A DNA stretch of 64,000 nt from Actinokineospora terrae (GTDB taxonomy: Bacteria; Actinomycetota; Actinomycetes; Mycobacteriales; Pseudonocardiaceae): the NCBI RefSeq assembly GCF_900111175.1, contig NZ_FOGI01000005.1, positions 124,001 through 188,000 on the forward strand, given 5' to 3'. This document shows positions 1 through 15,946 of the stretch, piece after piece. The notes below the pieces were generated by a model that saw only the letters and a list, made by a program, of their open reading frames with translations, ran no database searches and was not told the DNA's origin. The first letter of the stretch is position 1. Each line of letters starts with the position of its first letter. Both the position numbers and the translations under genes were made by a program.

Positions 1-24
1 CGCTTACTCGCTGGGGGGTCGCTG

Positions 25-1197
25 ATGGCCCGCGTGAAGATCGCCGCCATGCTCGCCGCCGCCGCGATGACCCTGTCTGCCTGCGGTTTTACCGGCATTT
101 ACGACTTGCCCCTGCCCGGTGGCGCTGACCTGGGCGACCACCCGTACCGGGTCAAGGTGCAGTTCAAGGACGTCCTGGACCTCGTGCCGCAGTCCGGGGT
201 GAAGGTCAACGAGGTCACGGTCGGCCGGGTCGACGAGATCACCCTCGCCCAGGACGGCTGGACCGCCGAGGTCACCGTCCTGGTCAACGGCGGTGTCGAC
301 CTCCCGGCCAACGCGCTGGCCAAGCTGCGCCAGTCCAGCCTGCTGGGGGAGAAGTACGTCGAGCTGAGCAGGCCACCGGCCGACCAGGCCGGCGGCAAGC
401 TCACCGACGGCGCCCTGATCCCGGTGGAGCGGACCAACCGCAACACCGAGGTCGAGGAGGTCCTCGGCGCGCTGTCGCTGCTGCTCAACGGCGGTGGCGT
501 CGAGCAGTTGCAGACCATCACCAAGGAGCTCAACAACGCCACCGCGGGCAACGAGACCGCCCTGCGCGCCCTGCTCGACAACGTCAACACGATGGTGACC
601 ACCCTCGACGCGGGCAAGTCCGACATCACCCGCGCCCTCGACGGCGTCAACCGGCTCGCCAGCACCCTCAACGCGCAGAAGGACCAGCTCGTCGGGGCCA
701 TCGACGACATCGGCCCCGGCTTGCAGGTGCTCTCCGACCAGCGCCGCCAGCTGGTGACGATGCTGCAGAGCCTCGACACCCTCTCCGACGTCGCGGTGGA
801 CACCGTCAACAAGAGCCAGGCCGACCTGGTCGCCGACCTCAAGGCGCTGACCCCGACGCTGCAGAAACTCGGCGAGGCGGGCGCGGACCTGCCCAGGTCG
901 CTGGAGCTGATGCTGACCTTCCCGTTCACCGACCAGGCGGTGAAGGGCGTGCAGGGCGACTACTTCAACCTCTACGCCAAGATCGACCTGAACCTGCAGA
1001 GCGTGCTGGACAACCTCAGCCGCAGCCGCCAGAACCCGCTCCAGGACATCCCGATCATCGGCCCGGCCACCAACGGCACCCCGGGCGTCCCCACCAACGC
1101 CCCGGCCCCGTTGCCGCTGCCGGTCCTCGGCTCGCCCAACCAGCAGCAGCCCAGGCTGCCCAGCCTCTTCGACATCCTGCTGGGAGGCGGTTCCTGA
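25..1197 (+). CDS. MCE family lipoprotein (MceE-like)
   Basis: Predicted lipid-anchored subunit of an Mce lipid/sterol importer (390 aa). The N-terminus is a lipoprotein signal peptide with lipobox LSAC at residues 17-20 and Cys20 as the likely lipidation site. An MCE/MlaD domain follows at about 42-118 (YRVKVQF, then VNEVTVGRV), then a long helical region to about 345 and a Pro-rich tail. In mce operons the lipoprotein is the fifth of six MCE proteins, so A-D should lie upstream of the window. The stop overlaps the next ATG by one base (TGATG), which implies coupling. The ATG at 25 follows a GGGGGG run. The role is inferred from family knowledge; the substrate cannot be told. Confidence 0.9.
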   Translation: MARVKIAAMLAAAAMTLSACGFTGIYDLPLPGGADLGDHPYRVKVQFKDVLDLVPQSGVKVNEVTVGRVDEITLAQDGWTAEVTVLVNGGVDLPANALAKLRQSSLLGEKYVELSRPPADQAGGKLTDGALIPVERTNRNTEVEEVLGALSLLLNGGGVEQLQTITKELNNATAGNETALRALLDNVNTMVTTLDAGKSDITRALDGVNRLASTLNAQKDQLVGAIDDIGPGLQVLSDQRRQLVTMLQSLDTLSDVAVDTVNKSQADLVADLKALTPTLQKLGEAGADLPRSLELMLTFPFTDQAVKGVQGDYFNLYAKIDLNLQSVLDNLSRSRQNPLQDIPIIGPATNGTPGVPTNAPAPLPLPVLGSPNQQQPRLPSLFDILLGGGS

Positions 1198-2462
1198 TGC
1201 TGACCAAGAAGGTCCGCCTCCAGCTCGTCGCGTTCTTCCTGATCGCGGTCGTCTCCGTGGTCTACGCCGCGTTCCGGTTCACCGACGTCGGCCGGGTCTT
1301 CGGCGCCAACGGCTACCGGGTGACGCTCCAGCTCACCGACTCCGGCGGGATCTTCACCAACGCCGAGGTCACCTACCGCGGCGTGAACGTGGGCCGGGTC
1401 GGCGACATCCGGCTGACCCGCGCGGGCATGGACGTCGACCTCGACATCGACCCGTCCGCCCCCGAGATCCCCGCCGACCTCGACGCCGTGGTCGCCAACC
1501 GGTCCGCGGTGGGCGAGCAGTTCGTCGACCTGCGCCCGCGCGCCGACGGCGGCACCCGGCTCGCCGAGGGCACCGTCATCCCCGCCGACCGCACCAAGAC
1601 CCCGGTGAGCACCGACACCGTCATCCGCGACCTCGACACCCTGGCCAACTCGGTGCCCACCGACGCGCTGCGCACCGTGGTCGACGAGCTGGACAAGGCG
1701 TTCGCGGGCACCGGCGACGACCTGCGCGTGCTGATCGACACCACCGGCGAGTTCACCCAGGCGGCCAAGGAGAACCTGCCGCAGACGATCAAGCTCATCG
1801 ACGACGGCGCGATCGTGCTCGGCACCCAGGCCGCGCAGTCCGGCAACATCAAGTCCTTCGCCGCCGACCTGCGCGACCTCTCCGCCCAGCTGCGCGCCTC
1901 GGACCCGGCCATCCGGCAGCTCATCGCGGCCACGCCGGGCGCGGCCGACGCGGTCACCGGGTTGCTGCGCGAGTCCGGCCAGGGCATCGGCTACCTCACC
2001 GCGAACCTGCTGACCACCTCGAACATCCTGGTCACCCGGGTCGACGGCCTCGAACTCGCGCTGGTCGCCTACCCCGTCGTCGCGGTCGGCCCCAAGACGG
2101 TCGTGCCCGGCGACGGCACCGCGCACCTCGGCCTGGCGCTGAACCTGTTCGACCCGCCCGCCTGCACCCGCGGCTACGAGGGCACCCAGCGCCGCGCGGG
2201 CAACGACATCACGCCGGTCCCGGAGAACGCGCAGGCCTACTGCGCCGAACCGGTCGGCAGCCCCATCACCGTGCGCGGGTCGCAGAACGCGCCCTTCGGC
2301 GGCAAGCCCGTGCAGCCGACCCCGCAGGACCTGGCCGCCAACCGCGACCGCCCCGCCCAGCAGCTCGCCGACATGGCCCAGAACAGCATCCCCGGCACCC
2401 TCACCCAGCCAGGTCTCGGCGGCCTCGCCAGCCTCGCCGGGCTGCTTGGCCTCGGGGGCTAA
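1197..2462 (+). CDS. MCE family protein (MceF-like)
   Basis: Last MCE subunit of the operon (421 aa). It has a short cytoplasmic start, one membrane segment at about residues 9-27, then an MlaD/MCE domain (YRVTLQLTDSG, with YRGVNVGRVGDI) at about 38-115. A long helical region follows, ending in a Gly/Leu-rich tail. It probably forms part of the periplasm-spanning hexameric tube of an Mce importer. It overlaps the preceding gene by one base and is 27 bp from the next. Two Cys residues in the C-terminal part (PPACTRGY and QAYCAEP) may form a disulfide. The assignment to position F rests on gene order and on having no lipobox. Confidence 0.9.
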   Translation: MLTKKVRLQLVAFFLIAVVSVVYAAFRFTDVGRVFGANGYRVTLQLTDSGGIFTNAEVTYRGVNVGRVGDIRLTRAGMDVDLDIDPSAPEIPADLDAVVANRSAVGEQFVDLRPRADGGTRLAEGTVIPADRTKTPVSTDTVIRDLDTLANSVPTDALRTVVDELDKAFAGTGDDLRVLIDTTGEFTQAAKENLPQTIKLIDDGAIVLGTQAAQSGNIKSFAADLRDLSAQLRASDPAIRQLIAATPGAADAVTGLLRESGQGIGYLTANLLTTSNILVTRVDGLELALVAYPVVAVGPKTVVPGDGTAHLGLALNLFDPPACTRGYEGTQRRAGNDITPVPENAQAYCAEPVGSPITVRGSQNAPFGGKPVQPTPQDLAANRDRPAQQLADMAQNSIPGTLTQPGLGGLASLAGLLGLGG

Positions 2463-2489
2463 CCTACCTCCGGGTAGAGAAGGAGCGCG

Positions 2490-3065
2490 ATGACCGCCGA
2501 GACCGAGCCGGACGCCGGGGCGAGCAGCCCCGAGCGCCGCCGACCGCTGCCGCGGGTCACCTCGACGATGGTGTTCGTGCTGGTCGTCCTCGCCGTGGCC
2601 GGGCTGGCCTTCGCCGCGTGGTTCGGCATCGCCTGGGCCCGCGCCGGTGCCGACGACGACCTGGACCTGGCGGGCACCCGCGACGAGGTCTCCCGGGTCG
2701 CCTGCGCCGCGCTGGTCACCGTGAGCACCCTGGACTTCCGGCACGTCGACCAGGACCTCGACCGCTGGGTCAACGCCTCGACCGGCCCGCTGCGCGACGA
2801 GTTCGAGACCAGGCGCGCCTCCAGCAAGGGCGCGCTGGAGCAGGCCAAGACCGTCACCACCGCGACCGTGCTCAAGATCGCGGTGACCGACCTGCGCGAG
2901 CGCGAGGGCAAGGCCGAGGTCATCGCCGCGGTGCGGGTCGACGTCACCCCCGACGGCAAGCAGGCCACCCCCAAGTACCTGCGCCTGCAAGCCGCGCTCG
3001 ACCGCACCGACCAGGGCTGGAAGCTCAGCGGTGTCACCCCCGTGCCCTTCACCCCGGCAGGCTGA
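2490..3065 (+). CDS. Mce-associated membrane protein
   Basis: A 191-aa protein with a charged cytoplasmic N-terminus (1-25), one membrane helix at about 27-50 and an extracytoplasmic domain of about 135 residues. That domain resembles the NTF2-like fold of Mce-associated (Mas) proteins: conserved W in LDRWVNASTG, and an ending of the type GWKLSGVTPV. Mas proteins are thought to stabilise or assist Mce complexes. It sits directly after the last MCE gene with an AAGGAG ribosome site at about 2478-2485, and is followed 11 bp later by a second protein of the same type. Function is inferred from family and location. Confidence 0.8.
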   Translation: MTAETEPDAGASSPERRRPLPRVTSTMVFVLVVLAVAGLAFAAWFGIAWARAGADDDLDLAGTRDEVSRVACAALVTVSTLDFRHVDQDLDRWVNASTGPLRDEFETRRASSKGALEQAKTVTTATVLKIAVTDLREREGKAEVIAAVRVDVTPDGKQATPKYLRLQAALDRTDQGWKLSGVTPVPFTPAG

Positions 3066-3076
3066 GAGGACACCCC

Positions 3077-4123
3077 GTGCCAACCCCACCCCGCCGCCGG
3101 ACCCCCGCCACCGGTCCCGCCCGCCGCCCCCGCGTCGCGGGGCTGCGCAAGCCGACCGCCCCCGCGCCCACCGAGGACGACCACCAGTTGCCCGGGGCCA
3201 CCCCGGACTCTGGTGATCACGGCGTCGCCGTCGCCCCGGAGCCCGCGACCGGACCCGAGTCCGCTGACCTCCCGCCCGCCCAGCCGAGGCGCCAGGGCGT
3301 GCCTGCCGAGACGGACGACGCGGACGGGGCCGACGAGGAGCCGCCGGAGAACGTGCTCGGCCAGCCCCTCGACATCGCCGCCCCCGCCCGCGCGGTGCCC
3401 GCCCCGATCGACCCGGACCCCGCTGACCACCGCGAACAGCTCGTCGCGGACGGCGTCATCGGCGCCGACGAGCCGGTCCACCCGACCGGCAAACCCAGGC
3501 CGACCGGCAAGCCCACGTCGACCGGTACTCCCGTGCCCGACGCCCTCCCGGTCTTCGAGGCGCCCGGGCCCGCCCGCTCGCGGCTCGGCGGCACCGCCCT
3601 CCTGCTGCTCCTGCTCGCCGTGCTGTTCGCGGGCGCGGGCCTGTTCTTCAAGGGCAAGTACGACTCGCTGACCGCAGGCGTCGACAGCGGCAACACCGCC
3701 CTGGTCGACGCGGCCACCACCAGCGAGGTCACCGGCAGGCTCACCGTCGCCGTCGAGCGGACCCTCTCCTACAGCTACACCGACCTCGACGCCAACGCCA
3801 AGGCCGTGCAGGAGACCCTGGCCGGGACGGCCACCTGCGAGTACGACAAACTGTTCGGGCAGGTCCGCAAGCTCGCCCCGGAGCAGAAGCTGGTGTTGAC
3901 GACGAAGGTCCGCAAGATCGGCGTCACCCGGCTCGACCGGGACCGGGCGGACCTGCTGGTCTTCGTCGACCAGTCCACCACGCGCGCCGACCAGGCCCAG
4001 ACGACCGCCAGCGGGGCGGTGTTCGGGGTCCGCGCGGAGAAGCTCGGCGGTGCGTGGAAGATCACGGATTTCGACATGCTCGACCAGGCCCTCCCGGGCG
4101 GCCAGAGCACCGCCGGGTGCTGA
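3077..4123 (+). CDS. Mce-associated membrane protein, long N-terminus
   Basis: A 348-aa protein. The frame stays open far upstream, but GTG 3077 is chosen because it follows GAGAGGA and the preceding stop, and because the upstream frame reads as Arg/Pro-rich noise. Residues 1-170 are a Pro/Asp-rich, low-complexity cytoplasmic segment with repeated PTGKP motifs. A membrane helix (LLLLLLAVLFAGAGLFF) lies at about 175-193. The C-terminal 150 residues form a Mas-type NTF2-like domain (TYSYTDLDANAKAV and the ending WKITDFDMLD). It is the last gene of the mce operon and ends 333 bp before rpoB. The long disordered cytoplasmic arm is unusual relative to its neighbour. Confidence 0.75.
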   Translation: MPTPPRRRTPATGPARRPRVAGLRKPTAPAPTEDDHQLPGATPDSGDHGVAVAPEPATGPESADLPPAQPRRQGVPAETDDADGADEEPPENVLGQPLDIAAPARAVPAPIDPDPADHREQLVADGVIGADEPVHPTGKPRPTGKPTSTGTPVPDALPVFEAPGPARSRLGGTALLLLLLAVLFAGAGLFFKGKYDSLTAGVDSGNTALVDAATTSEVTGRLTVAVERTLSYSYTDLDANAKAVQETLAGTATCEYDKLFGQVRKLAPEQKLVLTTKVRKIGVTRLDRDRADLLVFVDQSTTRADQAQTTASGAVFGVRAEKLGGAWKITDFDMLDQALPGGQSTAGC

Positions 4124-4293
4124 GCGCGAACGGGGTAGCAGCTGCGTTTGCGCAGGTCAAGCGTTGATCGGTGAGCGGAAGTGCACTGCTGCAAAAGTGG
4201 TCTGGTTCGCGTGGCATCTTGACTACAGGACCGGCCGGGGTCAGTCTGTTACCCAGCACGTACTGAGCGGGAGGACCGATTGAGCGGCGGGCC

Positions 4294-4322
4294 TCGACAG
4301 TCGCCTCTATAGTGGCTAGACT
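4294..4322 (+). promoter_or_regulatory. rpoB promoter (TCGACA-N17-TAGACT)
   Basis: A -35-like TCGACA (4294-4299) and a -10 TAGACT (4317-4322) are separated by 17 bp, the best sigma-70-type match in the 333-bp gap 4124-4456. Predicted transcription start is near 4329, giving an rpoB leader of about 128 nt. The gap also holds TTGACT at 4219-4224 with CAGTCT 17 bp on, and TAGGAT at 4367-4372, so several tandem promoters are possible. No gene is seen in the gap. Confidence 0.55.
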
Positions 4323-4391
4323 GCCCCTTTGCGCTGCCCACTTTCCGCACGCCCTTTGCCAAGAGCTAGGATGTTGGGCACCACGGCACCC

Positions 4392-4420
4392 TTGACAGAC
4401 GCGTTATCTGTTGCTAGCGC
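4392..4420 (+). promoter_or_regulatory. possible second rpoB promoter (TTGACA-N17-TAGCGC)
   Basis: A perfect -35 hexamer TTGACA (4392-4397) is followed after 17 bp by TAGCGC (4415-4420). The -10 is weak because the final T is missing. If used, transcription would start about 30 nt before the rpoB start codon. Confidence 0.3.
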
Positions 4421-4456
4421 GGCTGTCAACCGCTCATAGTCCTGGAAGGACGCATC

Positions 4457-7960
<3,504 letters not shown>

Positions 7961-7983
7961 TCCGTCTTTAGGAAGTCGGTCGT

Positions 7984-8012
7984 CGTCACGGGAACCTCAG
8001 GGGACCGTGACG
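7984..8012 (+). promoter_or_regulatory. hairpin in rpoB-rpoC gap
   Basis: The inverted repeat CGTCACGG (7984-7991) / CCGTGACG (8005-8012), loop 13 nt, lies in the 134-bp gap between rpoB and rpoC. There is no U-run, so a full terminator is unlikely. It could be an attenuator, an RNA processing site or mRNA-stabilising structure. Confidence 0.4.
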
Positions 8013-8094
8013 GCGGCCGGCCGAGGAATCCGATGAGTCGTAACTCTCTCTGCTCAACGCAACTACCGGAGAAGAATCCCGGGGAGGCGGACTA

Positions 8095-11991
<3,897 letters not shown>

Positions 11992-12005
11992 CCAACAGTC
12001 ACCAG

Positions 12006-12038
12006 AACGCCCCCGGCCACCTCGGCCGGGGGCGTTTT
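12006..12038 (+). terminator. rho-independent terminator of rpoBC
   Basis: A 13-bp perfect stem (12006-12018 with 12024-12036, GC-rich) with a 5-nt loop ends in TTTT and lies 15 bp after the rpoC stop. It separates the rpoBC unit from the accessory block. The following stretch 12039-12286 holds no gene that I can support. Confidence 0.9.
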
Positions 12039-12286
12039 GCTATTCCCCGCCCAGAGCCTCGGAACCTTGCGCGGCCAGAGGTCCTGGGTAGCCAAACCGG
12101 GCTGGGGTTCCGGCGTCCACCCTGACGGTGCGCTGTGTTGGCGATGGGCTTCGGCAAAGGTGGTGTGGAAGACCCTCGGGGCAGGGCAACCGCGGTGGGG
12201 GTGGGGTCGTATTGATCTTCGGTGGTTGCCCGGGGGTGCTTGGTGGGTGACCGGCTGTCGATCGGTTCCCTCACCAGAGGACGCAC

Positions 12287-13274
12287 GTGGTTCACCTCTC
12301 AGGCCGGGTCGTGCCCGGTGTGTTTGCTGTGTGGGTCTTGGTGCTCGCGGTGCGCGCGGAGGCCGTCGATCTCGCGGTGTACCTGGCGGGTGCGGAAGTC
12401 TGCTGCTCGTCGCTCTGGTGCTGGGAGATCTCACCGGTCGCGGCCGCGGGATCGGGGTGGGCATCGCCGCAGGCCTCAAGCTGACGCCGCTGCTGTTCGT
12501 GGTCTACCTCGTCGCCGTCCGTCGATTTCGGGATGCCGCAGTGGCCATGGCCGTCGCCGTTGCCACCGTGGCCCTGGGCTTCGCCGTCCTCCCCGCCGAC
12601 TCCGCGACCTACTGGCTGACGGCATGTTCGCCGACCCCGCCCGCATCTACGCCGACCTCACCTCCACCCACAACCAGTCCCTGCGCGGCCTCCTCCTCCG
12701 CGCGGACCTCCCCGCCCTCTGGCCGTGGATCGCCAGCCTGGTCTGCCTGCTCACCCTCGTCGCCGCCCGCCGCTGCGACCGCCTGCTCGCGACGACCCTG
12801 GTCGGCTTGTGCGCGGCCGCGATCTCGCCCTGGTCGTGGGGTCACCACTGGGTGTGGATCACCCCGCTGACCGTCGTCGTCGCCGACCGGGTCTTGCGCC
12901 GTCGCCAGTGGGCCTGGCTCGTCCCAGGTGTGCTCCTGGTGGCCACGACCCCGTGGGTGCTTGCCCTGGCCGACCCGCCCGACGCGGCCGGTCCCGCGGT
13001 GTTGACGTCCGGCCCGCTGTGGTTCCTCGTGGGCAACCTGTACCTGGTGCTGTTCGTGACCGTGCTGGGCCTGGCGTTGTGGACGGGCCGTTCCGTTAGC
13101 GCCAATCCAGGACGGGAACCTATCGCGGGAATCGGACTGTGGGAGGATTTCCGGGACTGGGGATCGGTGCCGACCTGGTGGGAAATCCTTGCTGCGAAAG
13201 TGGCGGCTTTTTGCCCTCGCGGGCCTGGTGACCTGCGGGATCCTGTTCCGAGCGACCAGAGCCGTGCCTGTTGA
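12287..13274 (+). pseudogene. decayed GT87/DUF2029 glycosyltransferase
   Basis: Broken paralogue of the intact gene starting at 13189. The N-terminal part starts at GTG 12287 (AGAGG at 12276-12280) and reads through AEAVDLAVYLAGAEV, matching VPVDLAVYRAGAEF in the intact copy. Near 12398-12400 the homology jumps to another frame (LLLVALVLGD, then GVGIAAGLKLTPLLFVV). Relative to the paralogue this skips about 250 bp, including the TYPPF region. A second frameshift sits near 12616-12618: YWL continues in a third frame as DGMFADPARIYADL, then HNQSLRGLLLR and SPWSWGHHWVW. That frame runs past the expected end to a stop at 13274, inside the next gene. An internal deletion plus a frameshift make a sequencing artefact unlikely. 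Confidence 0.75.
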
Positions 13275-14292
13275 CCTCGCTGTTTACCGTGCCGGTGCGG
13301 AATTCGTCAGAGCTGGGATCGATTTGTACGCCGGCCCGGTCGTCGCTGGGCTCGAGTTCACTTATCCGCCGTTTTCCGTCATTCTTTTCCTGCCGCTGTC
13401 GGTAATGGGCCTGGATGTGGCGCAAGTGGCCGTGGTCGCGATCAACGGGGTGTTGCTCTGCTTCATCGCCTGGCGGTGTGCGGCGGAGTGGTGGCCGGTG
13501 GTGGTTGTGGCCGCGTTGTGCACGGAGGCGGTGCACACGAGCGTCAACCTGGGGCAGGTCAACCTGGCGTTGGTGGCGCTGGTGCTGGCGGCGCCGCGGA
13601 TCGGGGTGGGGGTCGCGGCGGGGGTGAAGTTGACGCCGTTGATCTTTGTGGTGGGGATGGTGGTGGGCCGCAGGTTCCGCGACGCCGGGGTCGCGGTGGG
13701 GGTGGCGGCGGGGACCGTGGGGGTCGGATTCCTGGCGCTGCCGCAGGACTCGGTCGACTACTGGCTGGGCGGCCTCTTCGCCGACTCGGGCCGGGTCTAC
13801 GCCGAGTCCGGGGCGCCGCACAACCAGTCGTTGCGCGGCCTGCTGCTGCGGTTGGGCGTGGAGTCGCCGGTGGTGTGGCTCGCCCTCGCCGCCGCACTGG
13901 CCGTCGGCGCGCTGGTGCTGGCCGCCAAGGCTGACCGCGTCCTCGCCGTCGCCGTCGTGGGGATGACCGGGGCCGCGGTGTCGCCCTGGTCCTGGGGCCA
14001 CCACTGGGTCTGGGTGATCCCGCTCATCGCCGTCGTCGGCCGTGAACTCGCGGCCAGGCAGTGGGTGTGGCTGTTACCGGTGCCCTTCCTGCTCGGCACC
14101 CTCCCACCGGTCCTGGCAACAGCGAACCCGCTGGGAGCCGTTCCCGTGCTCACCAGCGGGCCGCTGTGGTTCCTCGCGAGCAACACCTACCTGTTGCTCT
14201 TACTCATCACCCTGCTGTCCACCGCTCTTAGCCGAAGACAGGCGTCACGAGGTAAGAGCTGCTTGCGAAGCTCTCGGTCGGAACTTCCTTAG
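13189..14292 (+). CDS. GT87/DUF2029 family membrane glycosyltransferase
   Basis: Predicted polytopic GT-C type glycosyltransferase (367 aa), related to the mycobacterial alpha-mannosyltransferases that use polyprenyl-phosphate sugars (PimE type). Seen: an N-terminal VDLAVYRAGAEF motif with the putative catalytic Asp, TYPPFSVILFLPL, GVKLTPLIF, HNQSLRGLLLR and the family signature SPWSWGHHWVW, plus about 8-10 hydrophobic segments. The start is probably TTG 13189, seven bases after GGTGGG. The last 65 bp overlap the 3' end of the convergent gene at 14228, and the final Arg/Ser-rich residues may be an extension after loss of the original stop. The acceptor is unknown. Confidence 0.75.
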   Translation: MLRKWRLFALAGLVTCGILFRATRAVPVDLAVYRAGAEFVRAGIDLYAGPVVAGLEFTYPPFSVILFLPLSVMGLDVAQVAVVAINGVLLCFIAWRCAAEWWPVVVVAALCTEAVHTSVNLGQVNLALVALVLAAPRIGVGVAAGVKLTPLIFVVGMVVGRRFRDAGVAVGVAAGTVGVGFLALPQDSVDYWLGGLFADSGRVYAESGAPHNQSLRGLLLRLGVESPVVWLALAAALAVGALVLAAKADRVLAVAVVGMTGAAVSPWSWGHHWVWVIPLIAVVGRELAARQWVWLLPVPFLLGTLPPVLATANPLGAVPVLTSGPLWFLASNTYLLLLLITLLSTALSRRQASRGKSCLRSSRSELP

Positions 14293-15931
14293 ACCCGTCG
14301 TCCGCGTACCGGTAGACGCCTGCGTTAGGGGCGGTCAGGAAGGGGGATTGGGCGATGGTGGCGGTGAAGTAGTTCTCGATCACCGGGTAGCGGCCCCAAG
14401 GCGTGTAGTGAGAGGCGACGTAGGTGACGCCCGGTTGGACCGGGATCGGGGTCGTGAAGGTGAACTCCCACAGCGAGGTCTGAGTCGACTGCACCTCTCC
14501 GAGGAGCTGCCCGTCCGCGGTCCACAGCCGGACCGCGCGCGTGCCCTCGCCTGCGTTGTACCGGTTGTCGGCGCGGATGGCGGTGATGACGCCGGGCCGG
14601 TCGACCTGGAAGCGGGTGCCGATCTCGACCGGGCGCGGGTCGGCGGCGATGTCGGTGAGGGTGGTGTCGGCGCGGCCCGGCAGTGTCAACGCGCAGCTGG
14701 TGCAGGACAAGGGGGCTCGCGGGCCCTGACCGACCCAGAAGTGCTGTTGCGGGAACGGCGCGGGCTGGACGTCGGACACCGAGGACGCCCGGGTGAGCAC
14801 GGATGCCAGGCCGGGGCTGGTGAAGGTGTGGGTGGTGCTCCACGTGGCCGTGGAGAACGACCCGCGGACGGCGGCGCTCTCCCAGGTCTGGCCCGCGTCG
14901 AAGGACACGTCGAGGCCGGTGATCCGCTTCTCCGGCGCGCTCGACCACGCGCGGTAGTTGGCGGTGCCGGAGAAGAGCACGGGTGAGCCGAGCGGGAGCA
15001 CGTTGTTCGGCCCGGGGGAGCTGACCGTCGACTGCACCCTGTCCTGCGCGGGGATCCCGGCCGGGGGGACGAAGACGGGCGTGACGGAGTAGGAGCTGTT
15101 CGCGTACGACTCGGTGGGGACGCCCTCGCTGCCGTCATCCGCGTACCGGTACACGCCCGCGCCCTGCCCGACGACGAACGGTGCCTGGACCACGGCGGCC
15201 GCGAAGTAGTTCTCGGTCACCGGGTAATGGCCCCACGGGACGTAGTGGCCCGCCACGTAGGTGACGCCGGGCTGGACCGGGATCGGCGCCGGGAAGGTGA
15301 ACGACGAGCTCCAGGGGTAGGCCGCCGCGGCCTCGCCCAGGAGTCGGCCACCGGCGGTCCACAGGCGGCCGACGCGGACGCCCTCGCCCTCGTCGTAGGC
15401 GTTGTAGCCGTCGATGCCGGTGATGAAGCCGGGGCGGTCGACCTGGAACCGGGTGCCGACCTCGACCGGTCGCGGGTCCGGGTCGACGGCGGTGAACGTC
15501 GTGTCGACGCGGCTGGGCAGTCGCAGCGAGCAGGTGGTGCAGGGCAGGGGGGCCTGCGGGCCTTGGCCGACCCAGAAGTGCCGCTGCGGGAACGGCGCCT
15601 GCTGGACCCCGGCGGCGGTCGACGCGCGGGACAGCACGGCCACCGGGCCCGGGGTGGTGAAGGTGTGGTCGACGGCCCACCTGGTGTCGCTGGTGGTCGC
15701 GCTCTCCCAGGTCTGGCCGCCGTCGAACGAGAGGTCGACGGCGGTGGTCGGGGCACCGGAGCGGGCGGTGCCGGTGATCAGCACGGGCGTGCCGAGCGGG
15801 AGCACGCTGTCCTGGTCGGGGGTGCTGATCGCGGAGTCCGGCTGGTCCGGCAGCGGTGCGGCGGTGGCGGGGGACGCGGTGGCGGGGATGAGCAGGGCAG
15901 CCGAGAGCACGGCGACGAACCTGCGGAGCAC
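14228..15931 (-). CDS. secreted protein with two DUF4082-type modules
   Basis: A 567-aa exported protein. GTG at 15931 follows GGAGGG; a Sec signal peptide spans about residues 1-25 (ending ATASPATAAP). Two tandem modules of about 265 residues follow (about 30-290 and 300-567). Each has a DSVLPLGTPVLITGTA-like Ig-type strand, the phrase GQTWESA, HFWVGQGP, a CxxC pair (CTTC, CTSC), and then a DUF4082-like core: PRPVEVGTRFQVDRPG, GRLWTAGG, PVQPGVTYVA and YADDGS. The end (YLVTPVFG) matches the module end, so the stop is credible. It is probably a cell-surface carbohydrate-binding or adhesive protein; this is inferred. It forms an operon with the gene 15 bp upstream. Confidence 0.8.
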   Translation of the reverse strand: MLRRFVAVLSAALLIPATASPATAAPLPDQPDSAISTPDQDSVLPLGTPVLITGTARSGAPTTAVDLSFDGGQTWESATTSDTRWAVDHTFTTPGPVAVLSRASTAAGVQQAPFPQRHFWVGQGPQAPLPCTTCSLRLPSRVDTTFTAVDPDPRPVEVGTRFQVDRPGFITGIDGYNAYDEGEGVRVGRLWTAGGRLLGEAAAAYPWSSSFTFPAPIPVQPGVTYVAGHYVPWGHYPVTENYFAAAVVQAPFVVGQGAGVYRYADDGSEGVPTESYANSSYSVTPVFVPPAGIPAQDRVQSTVSSPGPNNVLPLGSPVLFSGTANYRAWSSAPEKRITGLDVSFDAGQTWESAAVRGSFSTATWSTTHTFTSPGLASVLTRASSVSDVQPAPFPQQHFWVGQGPRAPLSCTSCALTLPGRADTTLTDIAADPRPVEIGTRFQVDRPGVITAIRADNRYNAGEGTRAVRLWTADGQLLGEVQSTQTSLWEFTFTTPIPVQPGVTYVASHYTPWGRYPVIENYFTATIAQSPFLTAPNAGVYRYADDGSKEVPTESFASSSYLVTPVFG

Positions 15932-15946
15932 GAGACCCTCCAGGGC

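Noticed and set aside
972..3089. Long minus-strand frame across the mce genes
   Set aside because: It spans several real genes and a gene boundary, with no motif; a GC artefact.
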